A stretch of DNA of 64,000 nucleotides, from NCBI RefSeq assembly GCF_002699205.1, contig NZ_PABT01000049.1:183266-247265 (forward strand), read 5' to 3'. Below the pieces are notes generated by a model that was not told the origin of the DNA, ran no database searches, and saw only the letters and a list, made by a program, of their open reading frames with translations. This DNA comes from Allomuricauda sp. (lineage in GTDB: Bacteria > Bacteroidota > Bacteroidia > Flavobacteriales > Flavobacteriaceae). Both the position numbers and the translations under genes were made by a program. Positions within the stretch are counted from its first letter, which is position 1; the number at the start of each line of letters is the position of its first letter. This document shows, in pieces, positions 11,287-21,969 of this stretch.

Positions 11287-11704
11287 CGTTCAATTCGTTG
11301 ACATCGTTGTGGTTCCATGGAAAATGGGCTTCGAGTTCTTTTCCTGCCATTAGGATGCCCTCAACGATACCTTGTTTAAAATTCCCTTTTTTAAAATGGC
11401 CGGCAATAACATCTTTCGTTGCGTCCCAAAAACCTTTGGGGACAACTTTGTCGATTCCTTCACCGCCGTATATCACAAATTTTCTGTCGTCCACCGCTAC
11501 ATAGATGAGCACACCGTTTCCTTCTTTGGTGTTGTCCATTTTAAGGAAGTGAAAAATTTGCTGTGCCCTACTAAAATGGTCTATTTTGGCAGAGGATTCA
11601 ATATGTACCCGTATTTCGCCAGAAGTGTTTTTTTCTGCCTCAACAATGGCGTTTATAATTTCCTCTTCTTCCTTTGCTGTCAAAAACTCCTCTACGTGCG
11701 ACAT
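11267..11704 (-). CDS. TPM-domain protein, cytosolic type
   Basis: 145 aa, NTSGEIRVHIESSAK...NGVLIYVAVDDRKFVIYGGEGI; overlaps the upstream TPM gene start. Confidence 0.88.
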   Translation of the reverse strand: MSHVEEFLTAKEEEEIINAIVEAEKNTSGEIRVHIESSAKIDHFSRAQQIFHFLKMDNTKEGNGVLIYVAVDDRKFVIYGGEGIDKVVPKGFWDATKDVIAGHFKKGNFKQGIVEGILMAGKELEAHFPWNHNDVNELNDAISKG

Positions 11705-11707
11705 GGT

Positions 11708-12307
11708 TTAATTGAATTCGAAGTTAACTTCGGGAGCATTTTCAGAACCAGGATCTGCACTATATCTGGGCATTTCTTCAAAACCGAACCACCCTGCAAG
11801 TATTTTGCCCGGGAACTTTTTTATGTGGACATCATAAATGTTCACTTTTTCATTGTACCGGTCCCTTGCCACATTGATTCTGTTCTCGGTACCCTCCAAC
11901 TGGGATTGCAGTTCCAAAAAGTTTTGATTGGCCTTTAATTCAGGGTAACGTTCCACGGTCACCAATAATCTGGAAAGGGCGGAGGACAATCCTGTTTGTG
12001 CCTGTTGGAACTTGGCCAACTGTTCTGGTGTAATGTTGTTGGCATCTATATTGGTGGATGTTGCCTTGGCACGAGCCTCAATGACATCGGTCAATGTGCT
12101 TCTTTCAAAATCGGCGGCACCTTGCACGGTCTTCACCAAATTTCCTATCAGATCATTTCTTCTTTGGTAGGCACTTTCCACATTGGACCATGCTGTTTTG
12201 GCATCGGCTTCATATTGTACGGCCTTGTTGTTGAAGCCAACTGCCCATTGGTAGAGACCAAAAACAATGACTACGACAATAATCAAGGGGATTAACCATT
12301 TTTTCAT
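11708..12307 (-). CDS. LemA family protein
   Basis: N-terminal TM then AWSNVESAYQRRNDLIGNLVKTVQG and YPELKANQNFLELQSQLEGTENRINVARDRYNE, typical LemA. Confidence 0.95.
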   Translation of the reverse strand: MKKWLIPLIIVVVIVFGLYQWAVGFNNKAVQYEADAKTAWSNVESAYQRRNDLIGNLVKTVQGAADFERSTLTDVIEARAKATSTNIDANNITPEQLAKFQQAQTGLSSALSRLLVTVERYPELKANQNFLELQSQLEGTENRINVARDRYNEKVNIYDVHIKKFPGKILAGWFGFEEMPRYSADPGSENAPEVNFEFN

Positions 12308-12326
12308 TTTCTTATGGTATTAGTGT

Positions 12327-12656
12327 TTATAGTTGTTCTTTTATTTTTAACAGTTCTGCTTTCACTTTCTGTAATTTTTGAATCACTTCAAAATTGGACA
12401 GGGCTTTTTGCTTTTCTTCCTTTAGATGGATTTTGGCCCCTTCCAGGGTAAACCCTCGTTCCTTCACCAAATGATAGATCAGTTGAAGGTTTTGGATGTC
12501 CTGCGGTGTAAATTTACGGTTTCCCTTGGCATTTTTTTTGGGTTGTAGTACATCAAACTCTTTTTCCCAAAAGCGTATCAGGGATGTGTTTACCCCAAAG
12601 GCCTTGGCCACTTCGCCTATGCCATAATATCGTTTTTCTGGAAGATCTATGTGCAT
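12327..12656 (-). CDS. MerR family transcriptional regulator
   Basis: YYGIGEVAKAFGVNTSLIRFWEKEFDVLQPKKNAKGNRKFTPQDIQNL. Confidence 0.92.
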   Translation of the reverse strand: MHIDLPEKRYYGIGEVAKAFGVNTSLIRFWEKEFDVLQPKKNAKGNRKFTPQDIQNLQLIYHLVKERGFTLEGAKIHLKEEKQKALSNFEVIQKLQKVKAELLKIKEQL

Positions 12657-13633
12657 TAATCCAGTGATTGATTCTCTTGATTGGCCAATCTGAGCATATT
12701 CTCAAATTCCTCAGCCGACAAACTTCCGTAATAGAAATTGATCGGGTTGATGCGCTCCCCGTCCTTGAAAATTTCGTAATGGACGTGTGGGGCCTGGGAT
12801 CGTCCTGTACTGCCAACAAAGCCAATAAGGTCGCCTCTTTGCACTTTTTGGCCTACGGTAACATTGTATTTGCTCATGTGTGCATACAATGAAATATAAC
12901 CGTACCCATGATCTATTCTAACATGTTTTCCATATCCGGACGACCTATTGTCGGCACGCACTACTTTTCCATCACCCGTAGCATATATGGGAGTGCCTCT
13001 CGGGGCAGTAAAGTCCATGCCCCAATGCATCTTGCGTGCTTTGGTAAAAGGATCCGACCGCCACCCATAACCAGAAGCCATTCTTGTCAAATCCTCATTG
13101 CTCACCGGTTGAATGGCAGGAATGGAGGCTAGCAGTTTTTCCTTTTCTTCCGCCAATTTGGCAATTTCATCCAAAGACTTGGATTGGATGACCATCTCTT
13201 TTTGGATGATATCCAGTCGTTTGGTGGCATTGATGATGATTTCAGAATTGTTGAAACCTTCAAGGTCCTTGTATCGGTTAATACCACCAAAACCAGCCCT
13301 TCGCTGTTCTTCCGGTATCGGGTTTGCTTCAAAATATAATCTGTAAATATTGTTGTCGCGATCTTCAATATTGGCCAAAACCTGTTCCATGTGGTCCATC
13401 TTCCTATTTAAGATCTCGAACTGAAGTTCGTAATTGCGGACCTCACGCTCCAAGGAAAGTTCCTTGGGCGTATTTACCCAACGAGTATTCAAAAGGATAA
13501 TCAATCCCAAAAAACCAAAGAGTGCCGAGCCCAGTAGAAATAAGAAAATATTCCTATACTTTTTGGATTTCTTCGGTTCAATCTTTCTGTATGAAAGTGT
13601 ATCCGGATCGTAATAGTACTTTACTTTAGACAT
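12656..13633 (-). CDS. M23 family metallopeptidase
   Basis: TM near N-terminus, coiled coil, HWGMDFTAPRGTPIYATGDG...GYGYISLYAHMS...HVHYEI. Confidence 0.94.
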   Translation of the reverse strand: MSKVKYYYDPDTLSYRKIEPKKSKKYRNIFLFLLGSALFGFLGLIILLNTRWVNTPKELSLEREVRNYELQFEILNRKMDHMEQVLANIEDRDNNIYRLYFEANPIPEEQRRAGFGGINRYKDLEGFNNSEIIINATKRLDIIQKEMVIQSKSLDEIAKLAEEKEKLLASIPAIQPVSNEDLTRMASGYGWRSDPFTKARKMHWGMDFTAPRGTPIYATGDGKVVRADNRSSGYGKHVRIDHGYGYISLYAHMSKYNVTVGQKVQRGDLIGFVGSTGRSQAPHVHYEIFKDGERINPINFYYGSLSAEEFENMLRLANQENQSLD

Positions 13634-13737
13634 GAATGGATTTTATCCTATTTTTGCTCATTCATTTTAAACAGAACAAACAAATATAAAAATTGTTTTG
13701 CTTAAAGTGTTAAATTTAAGAAAACCCTAGGAATTCA

Positions 13738-16350
13738 ATGACATCCCAAGAAGTTAGAAAGCAGTTTTTAAACTTTTTTAAAGAAAAGAACCACAAGATT
13801 GTTCCATCGGCGCCCATGGTAATGAAGGACGACCCCACTTTGATGTTCACCAACGCCGGTATGAACCAGTTCAAGGAGTACTTTTTGGGGAATTCCGTTC
13901 CAAAGAGCAAACGATTGGCCGATACCCAAAAATGTCTCAGGGTAAGTGGTAAGCACAATGATCTCGAAGAGGTTGGAAAGGATACCTACCACCATACCAT
14001 GTTCGAAATGCTTGGGAACTGGAGCGTAGGTGATTATTTTAAAAAAGAAGCTATTGAATGGGCATGGGAACTGCTCACTGAGGTTTATAAAATTGATAGG
14101 GACAGTCTATATGTTTCGGTTTTTGAAGGAAGCGAGGACGATGGACTGCCACTTGATCAAGAGGCTTATAATCTGTGGAAGGCAATAGTGCCCGAAAATC
14201 GGATCATTAAAGGAAATAAGAAGGACAATTTCTGGGAAATGGGAGATCAAGGCCCGTGTGGACCTTGTTCCGAAATCCATGTGGATATTAGGTCCAAGGA
14301 AGAGAAAGCGAAGGTTGATGGAGCTTCGTTGGTGAACCAGGACCATCCGCAAGTGGTGGAAATCTGGAACTTGGTCTTTATGCAGTTCAACCGTAAGGCG
14401 GATGGAAGTTTGGAGCCGTTGCCCGAAAAGCACATCGATACAGGTATGGGCTTTGAACGTCTGTGCATGGTGCTTCAAGGAAAGCAATCCAATTACGATA
14501 CCGATGTGTTTACCCCACTGATTCGTGAGGTGGAGATCATCACGGGAAAGAAATATGGTAAGGACGAACAAACGGATATTGCCATACGTGTGGTTACGGA
14601 CCATGTTCGGGCTGTTGCCTTTTCCATTGCCGATGGACAATTGCCGAGCAATACAGGGGCTGGTTATGTAATAAGAAGGATCTTGCGCCGTGCCATTCGC
14701 TATGGATTCACTTTTTTGGATACCAACAAGCCATTTATCTACCGATTGGTAAAGGTATTGAGCGAACAAATGGGCAAAGCGTTCCCAGAGTTGAAAGAAC
14801 AATACCAATTGATTGAAAATGTAATCAAAGAGGAGGAAAGTTCTTTCTTGAGCACTCTTGAACAAGGATTGGTTTTATTGGATTCCGTGATAAAATCATC
14901 CAAGGACAAAACCATAAAAGGGGAAAAAGCTTTTGAACTGTACGACACTTTTGGCTTCCCTATAGATCTGACCGCTCTGATTTTGGAAGAGAAAGGGTAT
15001 CGACTTGATGTGGAAGGTTTTGAAAAAGCATTAAAAGCCCAAAAGGATCGTTCCAGGGCAGCATCCGAGGTATCCAAAGATGATTGGAATGTGTTATTGA
15101 CCGATACTGAACAAGAATTTATCGGCTATGATAGTTTGGAAACCACTGTGAAACTGGTGAAATATCGCAAGGTAACCAGCAAAAAAGAAGGTGAGCAATA
15201 CCAATTGGTGTTCAACCTTACCCCATTCTACCCCGAAGGAGGTGGGCAAGTAGGTGATAAGGGCTATCTGGAAGCTCCAAATGGTGATGTCATCTATATT
15301 GTGGATACCAAAAGGGAAAACAACGAAATAGTCCATTTCACCAAAACCCTCCCCAAAGAGGTTTCGGGAACATTTAAGGCAGTGGTGGATAAAAAACAGC
15401 GTTGGAGAACAGCTTGTAACCATACCGCTACGCACCTGTTGCACCAAGCATTGCGTGAAGTATTGGGAACACATGTTGAGCAAAAAGGTTCTGCGGTCCA
15501 TTCCAAATATTTACGGTTTGACTTTTCGCACTTTTCAAAATTGACCACAGAAGAGCTTCGAGAAGTCGAAAACTTTGTCAATGCACGTATTGATGGGCAC
15601 CTTCCTTTGGAAGAAAGGCGAAATGTGCCTATCAAAGAGGCCATGGAACAAGGGGCCATGGCGCTTTTTGGTGAAAAATACGGTGATACGGTGCGAACCA
15701 TCCGTTTTGGACAATCTATTGAACTTTGTGGTGGTACCCATGTACAGAACACAGGGGATATTTGGCATTTCAAAATTGTTTCTGAGGGAGCTGTTGCTGC
15801 TGGAATCCGTAGGATAGAAGCCATCACTTCCGATGCCGTCAAAGAGTTTTATTTCAACAATAACCGTATGCTCTTTGAGATCAAGGATATGTTGAAAAAC
15901 CCCCAAGATCCTGTAAAATCGGTGGCTGGTTTATTGGAAGAAAACCTTGCGCTGAAAAAACAAGTGGAGCAATTACTGAAAGATAAGGCCAAAGGACTCA
16001 AAAGCGAGTTGATCAATAAACTGGAGGATGTGAACGGAGTCCGGTTCTTGGCTTCAAAAGTGGATTTGGACGCTGGCGGTATCAAGGACCTTGCGTTTGA
16101 AATGGGAGGGCAAGTGGACAAGTTGTTCCTTTTATTGGCCTCCGAAAAAGACGGAAAAGCCATACTTTCCTGTTATATTTCCAAAGATTTGGTCTCAGCC
16201 AAAGATTTGAATGCGGGGACGATAGTTCGCGAACTTGGAAAGTATATCCAAGGCGGTGGTGGTGGACAACCGTTCTTTGCCACTGCGGGGGGTAAAAACC
16301 CAGCAGGAATTCCCGAGGCACTGGAAAAGGTGAGGGATTATATTTCTTGA
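13738..16350 (+). CDS. alaS: Alanyl-tRNA synthetase
   Basis: 870 aa, [26 protein letters not shown]..., [22 protein letters not shown] motif. Confidence 0.98.
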   Translation: MTSQEVRKQFLNFFKEKNHKIVPSAPMVMKDDPTLMFTNAGMNQFKEYFLGNSVPKSKRLADTQKCLRVSGKHNDLEEVGKDTYHHTMFEMLGNWSVGDYFKKEAIEWAWELLTEVYKIDRDSLYVSVFEGSEDDGLPLDQEAYNLWKAIVPENRIIKGNKKDNFWEMGDQGPCGPCSEIHVDIRSKEEKAKVDGASLVNQDHPQVVEIWNLVFMQFNRKADGSLEPLPEKHIDTGMGFERLCMVLQGKQSNYDTDVFTPLIREVEIITGKKYGKDEQTDIAIRVVTDHVRAVAFSIADGQLPSNTGAGYVIRRILRRAIRYGFTFLDTNKPFIYRLVKVLSEQMGKAFPELKEQYQLIENVIKEEESSFLSTLEQGLVLLDSVIKSSKDKTIKGEKAFELYDTFGFPIDLTALILEEKGYRLDVEGFEKALKAQKDRSRAASEVSKDDWNVLLTDTEQEFIGYDSLETTVKLVKYRKVTSKKEGEQYQLVFNLTPFYPEGGGQVGDKGYLEAPNGDVIYIVDTKRENNEIVHFTKTLPKEVSGTFKAVVDKKQRWRTACNHTATHLLHQALREVLGTHVEQKGSAVHSKYLRFDFSHFSKLTTEELREVENFVNARIDGHLPLEERRNVPIKEAMEQGAMALFGEKYGDTVRTIRFGQSIELCGGTHVQNTGDIWHFKIVSEGAVAAGIRRIEAITSDAVKEFYFNNNRMLFEIKDMLKNPQDPVKSVAGLLEENLALKKQVEQLLKDKAKGLKSELINKLEDVNGVRFLASKVDLDAGGIKDLAFEMGGQVDKLFLLLASEKDGKAILSCYISKDLVSAKDLNAGTIVRELGKYIQGGGGGQPFFATAGGKNPAGIPEALEKVRDYIS

Positions 16351-16383
16351 TGAATTTTATGAATAACCTCGCTTGTATTATGT

Positions 16384-17250
16384 ATGAAAAAACTCTTATA
16401 TATTTTTTTAATTTTTCAGGCCTGTTCCGAGAATGTGGACAAATCAACCGAGGTAAAAACATTAACCGAATCTGAAAGGGTTCTGTTATCAACTACCGAT
16501 TCAATAAAGGTTGCGAATTTCTGGCAAAAAGCTATGAAAGCTCCCATATATTCGGTTGAAAGGCAACATTATTTGGATTCAGCTTTGATAATTAAACCTG
16601 ATTCTGCCTATTTCTGGCAGCAGAAAGCAATGCCGTTATATAAAGAGCGTAAGTTTTCTTTAGGAAAGCCCTTTTTGGAAAAAGCTGTTTTATATGATCC
16701 TGAAAGATATTTGGATTACAGTGGGTTTATGAAATGTCTTTTCTCCAATGAGTATCAGGAGTCGATAGATGAACTAAATCTGGCAAAGGAGAAATTTGGG
16801 GATGGATATGTGATGGATCACACCTACAATTTTTATATAGCATTGGATTATCTGCAAATGAACCAGTTTGCCAATGCAAAAAAGTATCTTTTAAAAAGCA
16901 AAGAACAACAATTCAATGATTTTCCTAATGATTCTCCAGAAGAGGCTTGCCATTATATGGATTGGTTTTATATGGGTGTTGTTGAATATGAACTGAAGAA
17001 TTATGAAAAGGCAATCGAGAACTTTAATATGAGTTTAAAGGTTTATAAAAAGTTTGCCGATGCACTTTATTATAAGGGAATTTCATTGTATCAATCTGGC
17101 AAGAATGAAGAGGCACGGAAAACAATAGAATTGGCATGGGAAAATAATCAAAACACGATTAATGAAGATCAAGTTTATTATGTGATTTATCCATATCAAA
17201 TCTTTCACAAACTGAGTCCTTGGTCGACAAAACGCATGGATAGTAAATAA
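16384..17250 (+). CDS. TPR-containing lipoprotein
   Basis: Lipobox IFQACSEN and tetratricopeptide-like repeats (ADALYYKGISLYQSGKNEEARKTIELAW). Confidence 0.8.
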   Translation: MKKLLYIFLIFQACSENVDKSTEVKTLTESERVLLSTTDSIKVANFWQKAMKAPIYSVERQHYLDSALIIKPDSAYFWQQKAMPLYKERKFSLGKPFLEKAVLYDPERYLDYSGFMKCLFSNEYQESIDELNLAKEKFGDGYVMDHTYNFYIALDYLQMNQFANAKKYLLKSKEQQFNDFPNDSPEEACHYMDWFYMGVVEYELKNYEKAIENFNMSLKVYKKFADALYYKGISLYQSGKNEEARKTIELAWENNQNTINEDQVYYVIYPYQIFHKLSPWSTKRMDSK

Positions 17251-18209
17251 TGATACTACAGACCAAAATACCCTTAAACCCTTGCGATAATCCAATAGAT
17301 TATCAAAGTAGATTGGTGCTTTTGGGCTCTTGTTTTGTGGAAAATATAGGTAAGAAGTTGGACTATTTTAAGTTCCAACAATGCCAAAACCCCTTCGGAA
17401 TATTGTTCCATCCCTTGGCGATCCAGAACCTTGTCCAAAGAGCTGTCCAAGATATTCCGTACCACCCAGATGAAATTTTCGAACAAGATGGGATTTGGCG
17501 TTGTTTCGATGCCCATTCCGATTTGCGCGCCGGGGATTCGGAAGAATTGTTGCAGCTTCTCAACCAAAGGTTGATGGAAACAAAGTCTTGGTTGGCGGTA
17601 TCTTCCCATATCATCATTACGTTGGGAACAGCTTGGGTTTATGAATATTTGAATTCCAATAGAATAGTGGCCAATTGCCATAAGGTGCCACAAAAGCAGT
17701 TCTCTAAAAAGCTATTGGGCGTTTCCGAAATTGAGTCCAGTCTTCACCGTTTGATTGAATTGATTCAAAAAGTAAATTCCAACGCACAAATTATTTTTAC
17801 CATTTCTCCCGTTCGTCATTTAAAAGATGGTTTTATAGAGAACCAACAGAGCAAGGCACATCTCATCACCGCCGTTCATTCGCTATTGTCATCTCGAGGG
17901 CTGTCGAGAGACCTCAATTACTTTCCATCCTATGAAATTATGATGGACGAACTCCGTGATTACCGTTTTTACGGAAAGGACATGGTTCACCCGAACGAGT
18001 TGGCCGTGGATTATATCTGGGAAAAATTCAAATCGGTTTGGGTTGATGAAAATGAATACCCTATTATGGACAAGGTGGATGCTGTTCAAAAAGGGTTGAT
18101 GCACCGCCCATTTAACCCTGATTCAGAGGCACATCAAAAGTTTAAAACATCGCTCCGTACAAAAATTACGTATCTTCAAGAAAGGTATCCTTTTATGAAA
18201 TTCAGTTAG
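17250..18209 (+). CDS. GSCFA domain-containing protein
   Basis: Literal LLGSCFVENIGKKL motif and TISPVRHLKDG...; start overlaps upstream stop by 1 nt. Confidence 0.92.
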   Translation: MILQTKIPLNPCDNPIDYQSRLVLLGSCFVENIGKKLDYFKFQQCQNPFGILFHPLAIQNLVQRAVQDIPYHPDEIFEQDGIWRCFDAHSDLRAGDSEELLQLLNQRLMETKSWLAVSSHIIITLGTAWVYEYLNSNRIVANCHKVPQKQFSKKLLGVSEIESSLHRLIELIQKVNSNAQIIFTISPVRHLKDGFIENQQSKAHLITAVHSLLSSRGLSRDLNYFPSYEIMMDELRDYRFYGKDMVHPNELAVDYIWEKFKSVWVDENEYPIMDKVDAVQKGLMHRPFNPDSEAHQKFKTSLRTKITYLQERYPFMKFS

Positions 18210-18836
18210 ATGAAAAAATTTATAGCAGGAGCAGTAATTGCGTTGGCCTCGGTTTTGATCTATAAATCGTGCACCGATGACCGTGAGCAAAAATCAATTT
18301 TGGAAGAAAATACCATGCTCCTTCAGCAGGAGTTGAGAAATGTTTCCAAGTTGGTGGTCACTGAAGGACATTTTGCCGAAGTGTACAATTATAAAGATTC
18401 CAAAGAATTGTTCGGACCGCTGGTAACTGCCAATAAAAAAGCTTTGGTTGTGGTGAATGCCGATGTTTCCATTGCGTACGATATGTCCAAAATAGATTAT
18501 GATGTGGACGAGGAAAACAAAGTGCTCAAGATTACCCAGATTCCGGAGCCAGAAATAAACATAAGTCCCGATTTTGAGTACTACGATGTTACCGCGGACT
18601 ATTTGAACCCATTTGATGCGGATGATTATAACACCATCAAAAGAAATGTAAACGCATCTTTGATGAAAAAAATCGAAGCCTCCTCCTTGCGTTCCAACGC
18701 GGAAAACCGCTTGTTGAGCGAACTTTTCCGTATCCTAGTGCTTACGGACACCATGGGATGGACCTTGGTATATGAAGGTGTTACCGTTGATTCTCCGGAA
18801 AAATTAATGGACCTTAACAAAAGCTTGGTCGATTAA
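18210..18836 (+). CDS. DUF4230-like protein
   Basis: N-terminal TM then NVSKLVVTEGHFAEVYNYKDSKELFGPLVTANKKALVVVNADVSIAYDMSK. Confidence 0.75.
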   Translation: MKKFIAGAVIALASVLIYKSCTDDREQKSILEENTMLLQQELRNVSKLVVTEGHFAEVYNYKDSKELFGPLVTANKKALVVVNADVSIAYDMSKIDYDVDEENKVLKITQIPEPEINISPDFEYYDVTADYLNPFDADDYNTIKRNVNASLMKKIEASSLRSNAENRLLSELFRILVLTDTMGWTLVYEGVTVDSPEKLMDLNKSLVD

Positions 18837-20561
18837 ACGAATACCATCATCAATCAAGTGCCCCACTTTGGGGTTGTCCCGTTTGATGTTTTCCAGATGC
18901 GCTAAAATTTCATGCTGAAATTCTTGGTTGTTGTCCTGTTTGGCGAGTTCGTACAGTTCTACAGGTAATAACCAATCTTGTGGATGGTTGTTTTTGAGTT
19001 CCTGAAACACCTTGTTTCTGGAAATGGTGGTATTGGTGCCTTCCCTGAACTCGCGGACCTGTTGGTAAAATTGCTCAAGCTGTAACCTTTTTTTGTCCTT
19101 TTTGGATTTTATGGTACTCTCGGTAATTTGATGGCTCATCAAATTGAAACTGTTCAAATCCGCTGGGCCATTGTAGGCGGAAACAATTTTTTGGCCAACA
19201 GCCATATGGTAGAGTCCCCATTTAGGTTGGAACAAGACTTCATCCTTGTAGGTGACGGTGCAATTTTCAAAGGTGATGAGAATAATTTTCCCCATAAGGT
19301 TTCGGGTACCGGTAACAATGGTGCCTTCAACTTTTATGCCTCCTTCAAATTCTAGGGCAATTTGTTCGCCCTCATAAATTTTATAGGCTTTTAAATCGCG
19401 TGGTCCCATATCCTCAATGGCAATATTGATGCCTTTCAATTTTCCGATAGGGGAGCCAAAACCATCAGCGTGGTGGGCAGTGCTATGGCCGACCAATTCT
19501 TTTTCGCGATAGGCTAGGGCCGTGGCACCGCTGGTTTGTATGTAAATTGGTTTCCCGTCGTGTTCGATTACATTGCTGAACTCTCCTGAAATCTGTAATC
19601 CAGTGCTCAGTTCAATAGTGCCCAATGCGTTGGAGCCGATCAATTTTTTAATTCCGGAAAGACCACCGGTACGTACGGCCATGGTATTTGCGAAATCTTC
19701 CAAAACCTGACTTAAAAAGGCGAAATCTGGCGTGACAAAAAGTTGAGGCTGAGGTTTGGTAATATCGAACTCGGTATGTGCTGCTTCTATGGAGTATGGA
19801 ATCTTTTTGACCTTGTCCGTCATGCACCAAGTACTTTCCCCAATGGACGAAAGCAGTCCGGCACCGTAAATTTTTGGATTGTCCACCGTGCCGATCAACC
19901 CATATTCCACGGTCCACCAATGCAAGTTTCGAATTAGTGCCATTTCACTGGGTTCACCCATGTTTTCTTGGAGGTGTTCAATATGTTTTTCGGCTTTCTC
20001 TATCTCACTTTGAGGGGTTCCATGTGCCTCTTTTATTATCGAAAGATGACGAACCGCATTATATAGTTCGTAGTCCTTGGCACTGGAAATCGCCTTGCAG
20101 CCGATCTCTCCAAAACGACGCAAATATTCGGCATACTCTGGATTGGCGATAATAGGGGCGTGCCCGGCACCTTCGTGAATAATATCCGGTGCAGGGGTGT
20201 ATTCAATATTTTCAAGTTGCCGAATGTCCGAAGCAATCACGAGCACATTATAAGCTTGGAATTCCATGAAAGCAGCAGGTGGAATAAAACCATCCACGGC
20301 CACAGCTGCCCAACCAATTTCCTTGAGGATGCGGTTCATCCCGTACATATTGGGGATGTGGTCTATGGAAATCCCTGTTTTTTTGAGTCCATCAACATAG
20401 GATTTATGTGCCACTTTACTGAGATAGTCCACATTTTTCCGCATCACATACCGCCATACCGCTTGGTCAATGGCCGTGTACTCCTCATAATTTTGCGGTT
20501 TTATGAATTGTTTGAGGTGCTTTGGCAGTTTGTCCAGTATAGGATTGGATTCGTAGCTCAT
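18804..20561 (-). CDS. Aromatic amino acid (phenylalanine) 4-hydroxylase with long C-terminal extension
   Basis: PAPDIIHEGAGHAP (Fe-binding HxxxGH), WWTVEYGLIG, YGAGLLSSIGE typical of pterin-dependent hydroxylases; 585 aa. Confidence 0.9.
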   Translation of the reverse strand: MSYESNPILDKLPKHLKQFIKPQNYEEYTAIDQAVWRYVMRKNVDYLSKVAHKSYVDGLKKTGISIDHIPNMYGMNRILKEIGWAAVAVDGFIPPAAFMEFQAYNVLVIASDIRQLENIEYTPAPDIIHEGAGHAPIIANPEYAEYLRRFGEIGCKAISSAKDYELYNAVRHLSIIKEAHGTPQSEIEKAEKHIEHLQENMGEPSEMALIRNLHWWTVEYGLIGTVDNPKIYGAGLLSSIGESTWCMTDKVKKIPYSIEAAHTEFDITKPQPQLFVTPDFAFLSQVLEDFANTMAVRTGGLSGIKKLIGSNALGTIELSTGLQISGEFSNVIEHDGKPIYIQTSGATALAYREKELVGHSTAHHADGFGSPIGKLKGINIAIEDMGPRDLKAYKIYEGEQIALEFEGGIKVEGTIVTGTRNLMGKIILITFENCTVTYKDEVLFQPKWGLYHMAVGQKIVSAYNGPADLNSFNLMSHQITESTIKSKKDKKRLQLEQFYQQVREFREGTNTTISRNKVFQELKNNHPQDWLLPVELYELAKQDNNQEFQHEILAHLENIKRDNPKVGHLIDDGIRLIDQAFVKVH

Positions 20562-20628
20562 ATGTCATTTTTTGTGCGACTTAAAGATACAAAATAGGGA
20601 ACGGATTTTTCTTTATAGAAAGTTATAG

Positions 20629-20658
20629 GTATAAAAAAACCGCCTAAAAGGCGGTCTA
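20629..20658 (-). terminator. Rho-independent terminator
   Basis: ACCGCC-TAAAA-GGCGGT hairpin followed on the minus strand by a T-run. Confidence 0.8.
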
Positions 20659-20665
20659 TAAATTT

Positions 20666-21235
20666 TTAGTTGGAGGCCACGGCCATGTGGGGCGGGTACT
20701 CCTCAAGAATCTGCGAAACAAATTCTTTGATACGTTGCTCTTTCTTTTCAATGTTTTTGGTATTGTTCAAAGTACCTACACCACGACCTTGCCATACCAA
20801 TTCTTTTTTGTCGGCATCAATTACGTCGATGTACAGAGAACCTTCGGTTCGGGTACTAACGTTGTTGCCTCCCCAGCCCCAGCCCCAACCGGGACCCCAT
20901 GCATAAGGGCTGTAAAATCCTCCCCATCCCCAACCATAATTGTTGTAAACGTCCACGCGTTCACGTTCCTTGGTGAAAATACTGATCAGTACATCGGGGT
21001 TGTCGGATTTCACGAATCCACGGCTACCTAATTCGGCTTCAATGGCCCTTAAAATTCTTTTCTTGTCCAAATCGGAAATTTGAGCCTTGTCAATTCCCGT
21101 TTTGTAGAAAGCATAGCTTTTATAAGTATTGAAATCAGTTTTTTGATCGTAATCGGAAACTACCCGTACAGAGGTACAGGAGACCAGTAGGCCCAAGGTG
21201 AAGGCTGCCAGTGCAAAACGTTTTAAACTTTTCAT
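20666..21235 (-). CDS. DUF4136 domain lipoprotein
   Basis: MKSLKRFALAAFTLGLLVSCTSVRVVSDYDQKTDFNTYKSYAFYKTG. Track start at 21355 is rejected because it overlaps the DUF5522-like ORF. Confidence 0.85.
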   Translation of the reverse strand: MKSLKRFALAAFTLGLLVSCTSVRVVSDYDQKTDFNTYKSYAFYKTGIDKAQISDLDKKRILRAIEAELGSRGFVKSDNPDVLISIFTKERERVDVYNNYGWGWGGFYSPYAWGPGWGWGWGGNNVSTRTEGSLYIDVIDADKKELVWQGRGVGTLNNTKNIEKKEQRIKEFVSQILEEYPPHMAVASN

Positions 21236-21302
21236 GGTACTTTTTTTTAAAATTCTTGAGTTTTCTTCAGAAAATATCACAAATATTATGCCGAATATGT
21301 AT

Positions 21303-21464
<162 letters not shown>

Positions 21465-21635
21465 TTACAAAGCATTTTACTATATAAATTTAAGGTTTTC
21501 GCGTCAAAACAACGAAGGTTTTAAGATTTTGGAAACAATGTTATTCACCGAAAATGTTAATTGAATTATCATAACCGTCCAATTTTGAGCACTTTTTGCA
21601 GTTATATTTGTTAGGTAACCAATGATAACAACCAT

Positions 21636-21965
21636 TTGATATTAGTCTTTAAACATTTTTTCTATAAAAATTATGTAGGTCTTTCGCTATGGCCTTTCAT
21701 TATCTTAAAGGAAGATTCCCTAAAGACGGACGAGGTGCTCATCAACCACGAACGCATCCACTTGAAGCAGCAACAGGAACTCTTGATCTTGCCCTTTTAC
21801 ATCTTATATATTTCGGAATGGTTGTTCCGTACCTTGCTTTATCTGGACAGTTACCGTGCTTATCAAAATATTAGTTTTGAACGTGAGGCCTACGCCAATG
21901 AGAGGGATATGCAGTATCTTTCCAAACGTAAGATCTTTGGTTTTTTACAGTACCTGACCCGTTAA
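21636..21965 (+). CDS. Small membrane protein with HExxH motif
   Basis: VLINHERIHLKQQQELLILPFYILYISEWLFR...FEREAYANE: HExxH plus downstream acidic motif, hydrophobic segment. Confidence 0.7.
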   Translation: MILVFKHFFYKNYVGLSLWPFIILKEDSLKTDEVLINHERIHLKQQQELLILPFYILYISEWLFRTLLYLDSYRAYQNISFEREAYANERDMQYLSKRKIFGFLQYLTR

Positions 21966-21969
21966 TTTT

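Noticed and set aside
14107-14865. 252-aa minus-strand ORF inside alaS
   Set aside because: Antisense of a highly conserved gene; no recognisable motif or plausible start context. The same reasoning removes the many other ORFs antisense to pbpC, the A2M gene, lipB, hemL, rnhB and SusC.
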